This document shows, one piece after another, positions 58,301 through 64,000 of a DNA stretch of 64,000 nucleotides; the stretch's first letter is position 1; each line of letters opens with the position of its first letter. Source of the DNA: Heterodera schachtii (Eukaryota > Nematoda > Chromadorea > Rhabditida > Heteroderidae); NCBI GenBank assembly GCA_023374025.1, contig SIJG01000116.1:330842-394841 (forward strand), given 5' to 3'. The notes under the pieces were generated by a model that was not told the DNA's origin, made no database searches, and saw only the letters and a list, made by a program, of their open reading frames with translations. The position numbers and the translations under genes were made by a program.

Positions 58301-58930
58301 AGGAGTGGGTCCGGCGGTGACGATAGGCGCCACCGGGAAAAATATTGAAACTTGAGTGAAATTTGTTAACATATTTTGTCGAAAAATTGTACAATTTTGT
58401 GATTTGAGGCATTTTTTAAGATAATAAAGGATTTTTAGGGTTATAAGGTGCAGAAAGACATCACCAAAAATTTTTCAAAAATATTGGCTAGTTTTTAAAA
58501 GATTTTTGTCCAAATAATGACTAGAATGCTCATTTTCAGCACAAAAAATCACCGATTAATCACTGTAAAAGCACAAATTTCCCAAAATAAGCATGAAAAA
58601 AGCCCAAAAAGGCAAAATCAGCAAAAATTGAAAAAAAAGCATAAAAATTAAGTGATTAAAGGCACAAAGAATTGAAAAAAGGTGGCAATAAAAAACCTTG
58701 GCAGATGAATTTTTGGTAAAATTTTCTAATTCTTAAGGGTTTATTTTTTGAAATTTTTCGGGTCGATTCGCAGGAGTGTATATTTCATTTTTATTGCATT
58801 TTTAAATAAATTTTTTGAAAATCGCTGAAAATATTTTAGAAAATTACTCAAAATGAGAAAACATCACAAAAATTAAAAAACCCAGAAATCAGCAAAATCA
58901 GCATGAAAAGAATTTACGAAAAAGTTGATT
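58301..58930. repeat. Dispersed repeat with GC-rich head and AAGGCA/AGCAAAAA words
   Basis: It starts with a 40-bp GC-rich head containing GGTCCGGCGGTGACGATAGG and CGCCACCGGG (partly self-complementary). A long A-rich tail follows, with recurring AGCATGAAAA, AAAAGGCA, CAGCAAAA and GAATTGAAAAAA words. The tail matches, inverted, 40735-40835. Confidence 0.45.
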
Positions 58931-59459
58931 TTATTTATATTTTAAAACAACGCCCCAAAGAATGTTAAAACTTAAAATCAATAAATTGTATTACTTATTT
59001 AATGAATATTGAATGATTTCAACGAGTTTTGCCAATGATTGATTATCTCGGCTGTCTTTTATTTAGTTTTATTTATTTATTTTTTCTTTTTTTAAAGTCG
59101 ATTGACTGCAATTTTTTTAAATCAAAGAATATTTAATAAGTTTAAAAATAAAATGATTACTTATTTCACTGTTTCCTAAAATTTATTGTCCAAAAATATA
59201 AGCAACTTTTTCCTTAGGGTGCCACACCGTATTTTTGGATGGTCAAAAGTGAATTCACGAAAAGTAAAATTCAAAATTTTTATTTTTAGACACATTTTTT
59301 CATTTTTTTAAATATTTGATCATAAGATTTTTAAAATTTTTGGTCAATATTCGGCATTTTTTGTTAAATATATTTTTTTAATATTTCTGGGTTTTATAAA
59401 TATAATTTCCATCCTATGATTAAATTATTTTTTCCTTATTTATTATTCTTCTTTAATTT
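58931..59459. other. T-rich AT-rich spacer
   Basis: No gene recognised. A short GC-richer word, GGGTGCCACACCG, is at about 59218. Confidence 0.5.
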
Positions 59460-59650
59460 TATTTCTCAATTATTTTTATTATTTTATGTTAAATAATTTT
59501 TAACATTCATTTATATGTTGCGATTAATTGCTATTAATATTTTCAAATATTGTATTTATGTTGTTAGAATCATGGTAGCCTACTTCTATGAATCGCTTCA
59601 GTTGCAATCTCTCGCTCTTTAATAATAATTTGTTTATTAATTCTTATGTA
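59460..59650. repeat. Dispersed repeat, copy 2
   Basis: The second copy of the 28430-28625 repeat: TATGTTGCGATTAATTGCT at 59514-59532, then AATC.TGG..GCCTACT, GCTTCAGTTGCAATCTCTC and TTTAATAATAATTTGTTTAT in the same order. Confidence 0.7.
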
Positions 59651-62600
59651 ATTCAAAACTTTGAATTGATTTTTTCAACTTTTTGCCAGCTTTAATTTGT
59701 TCACTTTTTAGGCAAAAGATAGCGGTTCCATTATAACATCTTCATTATAAACTTTAAAAAATCTTTTCATCTAAATATATATAAAGCAATTTTTTTTTAA
59801 TTATTAAGGATTCATGAATTGCTAATCAGCAATTTGGAATATATTATTTACATTATTTTGGGCTAATTTTTAATTTTTAAACTAGTATACTTTAACTTTT
59901 AAATTAAATATTTTATTTCTTTCAATTTTTTGGCTTTTATATTAATAATATTTTAATTGCTTAATTTAGGGTTATTTTCATTTTCTATTAATCGCACATA
60001 AAAACAATTTAACTTCTTAATTATTTTTTAATTAAATTATAAACCAAAAAAAAAATTATTATATTCCGATAAATGAGAATACGTAAAAATTATTTTACTT
60101 TTTTTAATGAAATTCTGTTTTTATTTATTTATAAAACAAAATTCAATGAATCGCTGGCTTTTTTTAGCTTTTTACCATTTGCTCTCTTTTTTCTGAACTA
60201 AGATTAAATAATTATTACTTTATAAATAATACAATTTTTATTTATATTTTTATTTAATTTTCTTATTAAATTTTTATTTCCTGACAAATGATGAATTGGT
60301 CCGGTCCATTCATTGACCTTGGCGCTACTTTAAATGTTTTTTATTTAATAAAAAATCTAATTTTTGATTAGTGAAACGTTAATTTGCTGTTTATTAATAG
60401 ATACTAAAATTCCTTGTCGCTCTTTTGGTTTAAGAATAATATTATGGTCCAAGTCTTTTTTTTTATTTATTCACCATTATAAAGCACTAAGTATTTATGT
60501 TAATTAATAAAATGATAAAATTTATCATAATATCTTTTTTAGTTGTTAAAATAATTTCATTTTGCTTTATAATGTTGCTTGTTTATTATCTGCTAATTTT
60601 CTTTGCTATATGCAATTTATAGATAGATCAATTAGTAAATTTTATATTTAGCATTTTTTGAGTTTTTTCAGTAAATAAATTTTGCTTTATATTACTTTAC
60701 AATTAGGTTTATAAGAATATTATCCAATTTATTTATTGTATATCTATATAATAATTTATCAAAAAGTTTTGTTTTAAAAAATTAAATTGTTTTATTGAAT
60801 ACTTGAATTTTCATGATATCCCATTTTTTCTTGAATAATTGCTTTGCTATAAATTGTTCTCCGGACAAGAATATTCATATAATTTTTAAACATCACAAAG
60901 AAAGAGCAACAAGAAATTTACTTATAATGATAAAATAACAATATTATTTTCATTTGAAATATATAATTATAATTGATAAAAATTATTGTTTTATCCTTTG
61001 ACACTGCAATATGTATATGCAATGTCTTTTTGATATTTATTTTTTATTTCTCATTTATAAACAATTTTTACTTTTATATAATGTGGTACAATTAATTTCT
61101 AAAACCATAAGTCAATTTTTTCAAATAAATTCTTTTAGATGTTAGAAACTTTTAACTGTTGTAAAAATATATTTTCAAATTATAAATTCTTATTTTAAAA
61201 AATTTGTTTTGTTGAATTAACGGTTATTTAAACAATTGTATTTCTCTTTTTTAATTAACTTTAAATTTCGAACAGCATCCGTCTTTTTCGAAAAATATAT
61301 TTTGTTTTTACAATTTTATTTTCATTTTTTTGTATATCAATTTTTATTTTTCGCGTTTTAAAAACAGGCTAACAAATAAATTGTTTTTCTTTTGTTCCGG
61401 TAATCACTTCTTGTGTTTGCTCAACTCTTATTTAGTCTCGAAATTGAGAGTTATTCAAAGTTAATTTTCTTTTATGTTCTTAGAAACTTAATTATAGAAG
61501 TGAAATTTAATTGAAAAAATATTTATACTTGTGTTACCATATTTTATTGTTATAGCAAATTGATTTTCGAAATTAAACTAATTATTTGGACATATTTAGT
61601 CATACCTCGTCAGGCATATAAATATAGTGTATAAGTATAATTATCATTTTCTTTTGTTTTAGACTTTAACTCAAATTAGTACAATTAATATGTCTTTTAT
61701 ATTTAATTCTATATGATGGGATTATATTTATCAAAAATCCAGAAATAATATCACAAATTTTTCTTTCTCTACAAATATACTTAATTATATTATATAACCT
61801 AAATTAATAAAACAAAATTCTGAATTGATAATCGAGAAAACAGAATTCAACCAATGTTTTATTGAAATAGACAAAAACTTAATAAAATTAATCATTTTTA
61901 TAATTAAAGAACAATTTATCTCCAGACATGCTAATTAAAACATTAAAAAAATAAAAATATTTTTTATAACGAAATAATTTAAGAATAAAAACTTATCATT
62001 AATAATTTGTTTAAATAATGAAATAATCATATGAAATAAATATATAGCTTTATTTATTTTGATACACAAATACAAAAAAAGAATATATACTATTTGTTAA
62101 TAAAGTAATATTATCTTATATAAATATAATATTTACATTAAATTCATTTTTTAATATGAAGATAAACGCATTATTTAAAGAAGAAAATAAAAACAAATAA
62201 TTTAGATACAAAGAATTTCTTCCATTTATTAAATTCCAGCATTTTAGTACAAAAATTAATTAAATAATGAATATTTTTGGTAATTTGTTTTCATTCTATT
62301 TTGATTTTGTTTTTCATTTTCCAATAAATTCTGATTTTTTTCATTTTTTCATTTTCCGATAAGAATAAATAAATATATGACTTTACTGAAAATTTGCAAA
62401 AAAAATTAATTAATTAATATCCAATGTTAAATAATGAATAAAATAACTGCAGAATTTACAACAACAAAAAAAATTATTTTTCATATAGCTAATTGGTAGT
62501 ATTCATTTAATAATTAAATATAATATATTTTTATAATTGTTAAGCACCATTACTTAGTATTAAAAATAAAGATTAATAAAATATTGTTACATAAATAAAC

Positions 62601-64000
62601 CAAACTTCGAAATATAAAAAAAAAATGTAATTAATATTGGCTTTAAAAATAAAACTGCGTTCAAAAAAAAAGTTAATCAATATTATAAGTGACAAAAGAA
62701 TAAAAAATAATTAATAAAAATATATATAAAGCCGATGTATTGCTTTGGACAATTTTTTAAAGTTATAAATCGTATTTTTTAATAAACAGATGCCCTGAAT
62801 CAGTTTCCCCGACCCTTAAAACCACAAAAAAATTATCCCAAAAATTTTTTATTGAAAATCTGAGTACAGATAACCTTAAAGTACCTTAATATGTTTTCAA
62901 TTATCCTCAGCACTTGAAGCAAGCTTATTTTTTTCTAATCTTGTTTGATGCTCTATGAAGCTTTTTTATTTCCATTTTTTTCATATTTATGTTTTTTTCT
63001 CCATATTTGCATGTTTTACATACATATTTCTATAAATACTCCCCCAAAGATGGAAAATTTTTCAAAAATACTAGTACAAAAATCAAAAAATCTTGGAAAA
63101 AAAAATTAAATCTATAATTCATGCAATAAATATTAATTTTATTAAATAATTATTATTCTAAATATTTTTGTGCTATTTTTGTGCATTATTACCCTTTTTT
63201 AATTTTAATTAATTTATTCATAAATCTTAGTTATTAGTTTTTTAATAAATTACGTTTTCTGGTCTATTCTATTTTTCTTTCTTTTCATTAAATTTTATTG
63301 GAAAAGTTTTTTGAATTGACCCCAGAGGGGTTCTTTTGAAAGAGGCATTTTCAGAATTTCCTATCTATTGCATCTGAATTTGCAAAATTAAATTTGTTTG
63401 TTTGATAAAATAATTTGCTATCCGATAAAAGAAAATTCAATAATCTAATTTCGACTAAAGCTTGGAATTTTGGAGAATAAAAATTAAAGAAATCGGAATT
63501 CCGAACCAAAAAATTTAGAAATTCGAGACCATAAAATTTTAATGTGCATAAAAATTGAGAAGCTAAATTTATCCAAATGCATTAATTTTATTGAATAAGG
63601 TTTTGGTGTCGATTCAAATTTGCTTGTGAATTTTATCAAATTTTATATGTATTAAATTTCATTATTAAATCGAAAACTTTTAATAAATATTTAAAGTAAT
63701 CTTTAACCTGAAAATCCAAATTCAATTATTTTTGTGTGAAAATCATATTTACTTAGTGTAGTGTTGCGGAAATGATTGCTCTTTAAACTTGCTCAATTTA
63801 AATGTGTAAAGATTGGTTTTTAAATTTGCTTAATTTTAATGCGAAAAAGTAAAATAATATCAAAAACTAATTATTTTAAAGTTTATCTACAATCATATTT
63901 TTGTTTCTATAAAGATAGATAACTTAACTTCATTAAATTTAAAAAAATTAATTCTATTAATATTTTCTGCTTAATTTTTGTAATTTGTTGCGGAATGATG
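59651..64000. other. AT-rich blocks, T-rich to 61.7 kb then A-rich then T-rich
   Basis: No gene recognised. 61.75-62.7 kb is A-rich; from about 62.9 kb T-rich again, with CATATTTGCATG and ACATACATATTT words like those at 35.1 and 37.2 kb. Confidence 0.5.

Overview
This is eukaryotic nuclear DNA, most likely from a plant-parasitic (tylenchid) nematode. Four observations support that: (i) several copies of an exon encoding a DVWMDIF...LGLKLALLSPRF...LVDKHFDG motif, which I recognise from a lineage-expanded F-box-like family of cyst nematodes; (ii) a PAZ-domain fragment of a nematode-type Argonaute; (iii) a BEL/Pao retrotransposon whose Env remnant has the cysteine pattern of the phlebovirus-G2-like Env seen in nematode BEL elements; (iv) introns of about 50 nt. 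No bacterial operon, phage, CRISPR or rRNA was seen. The bulk of the window is extremely AT-rich, with short GC-richer islands that hold nearly all recognisable genes and mobile elements.

Layout. 0-0.6 kb: GC-rich minisatellite, possibly part of a proline- or glycine-rich protein gene. 1.7-2.0 kb: a small inverted-repeat transposon (MITE) with about 75-bp inverted repeats and an 8-bp target duplication. 2.2-5.8 kb: a decayed tandem array of F-box-like exons around one longer, frameshifted gene copy. 6.2-6.6 and 9.4-9.5 kb: unidentified islands. 10.0-13.8 kb: a repeat-like block followed by a Helitron remnant (Pif1-type helicase largely intact; Rep domain missing; one stop and one frameshift). 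15.35-15.52 kb: a small broken gene fragment. 20.1-23.4 kb: a genic island with a frameshifted chromodomain gene, two tandem stem-loops of similar architecture, a divergent gene pair (unknown minus-strand gene and plus-strand PAZ-only Argonaute fragment) sharing a 145-bp TATA-containing spacer, and a 203-bp tandem duplication. 25.3 and 56.3 kb: related minisatellites with a unit of about 15 bp. 36.4 kb: a foldback repeat. 43.03-47.31 kb: a complete, very young but internally deleted BEL/Pao LTR element on the minus strand (475-bp LTRs with one mismatch, GGACG target duplication, gag present, reverse transcriptase and integrase absent, Env remnant broken, plus an unidentified downstream ORF).

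The remaining 45 kb or so is AT-rich DNA that alternates between T-rich and A-rich strands in blocks of 1-5 kb. Shared anchor words recur among blocks of the same skew, which suggests that much of it consists of very old dispersed repeats in both orientations. I could not recognise a functional host gene in it. Genes in the window do not form a pathway; the coherent units are the two mobile elements and the divergent gene pair.
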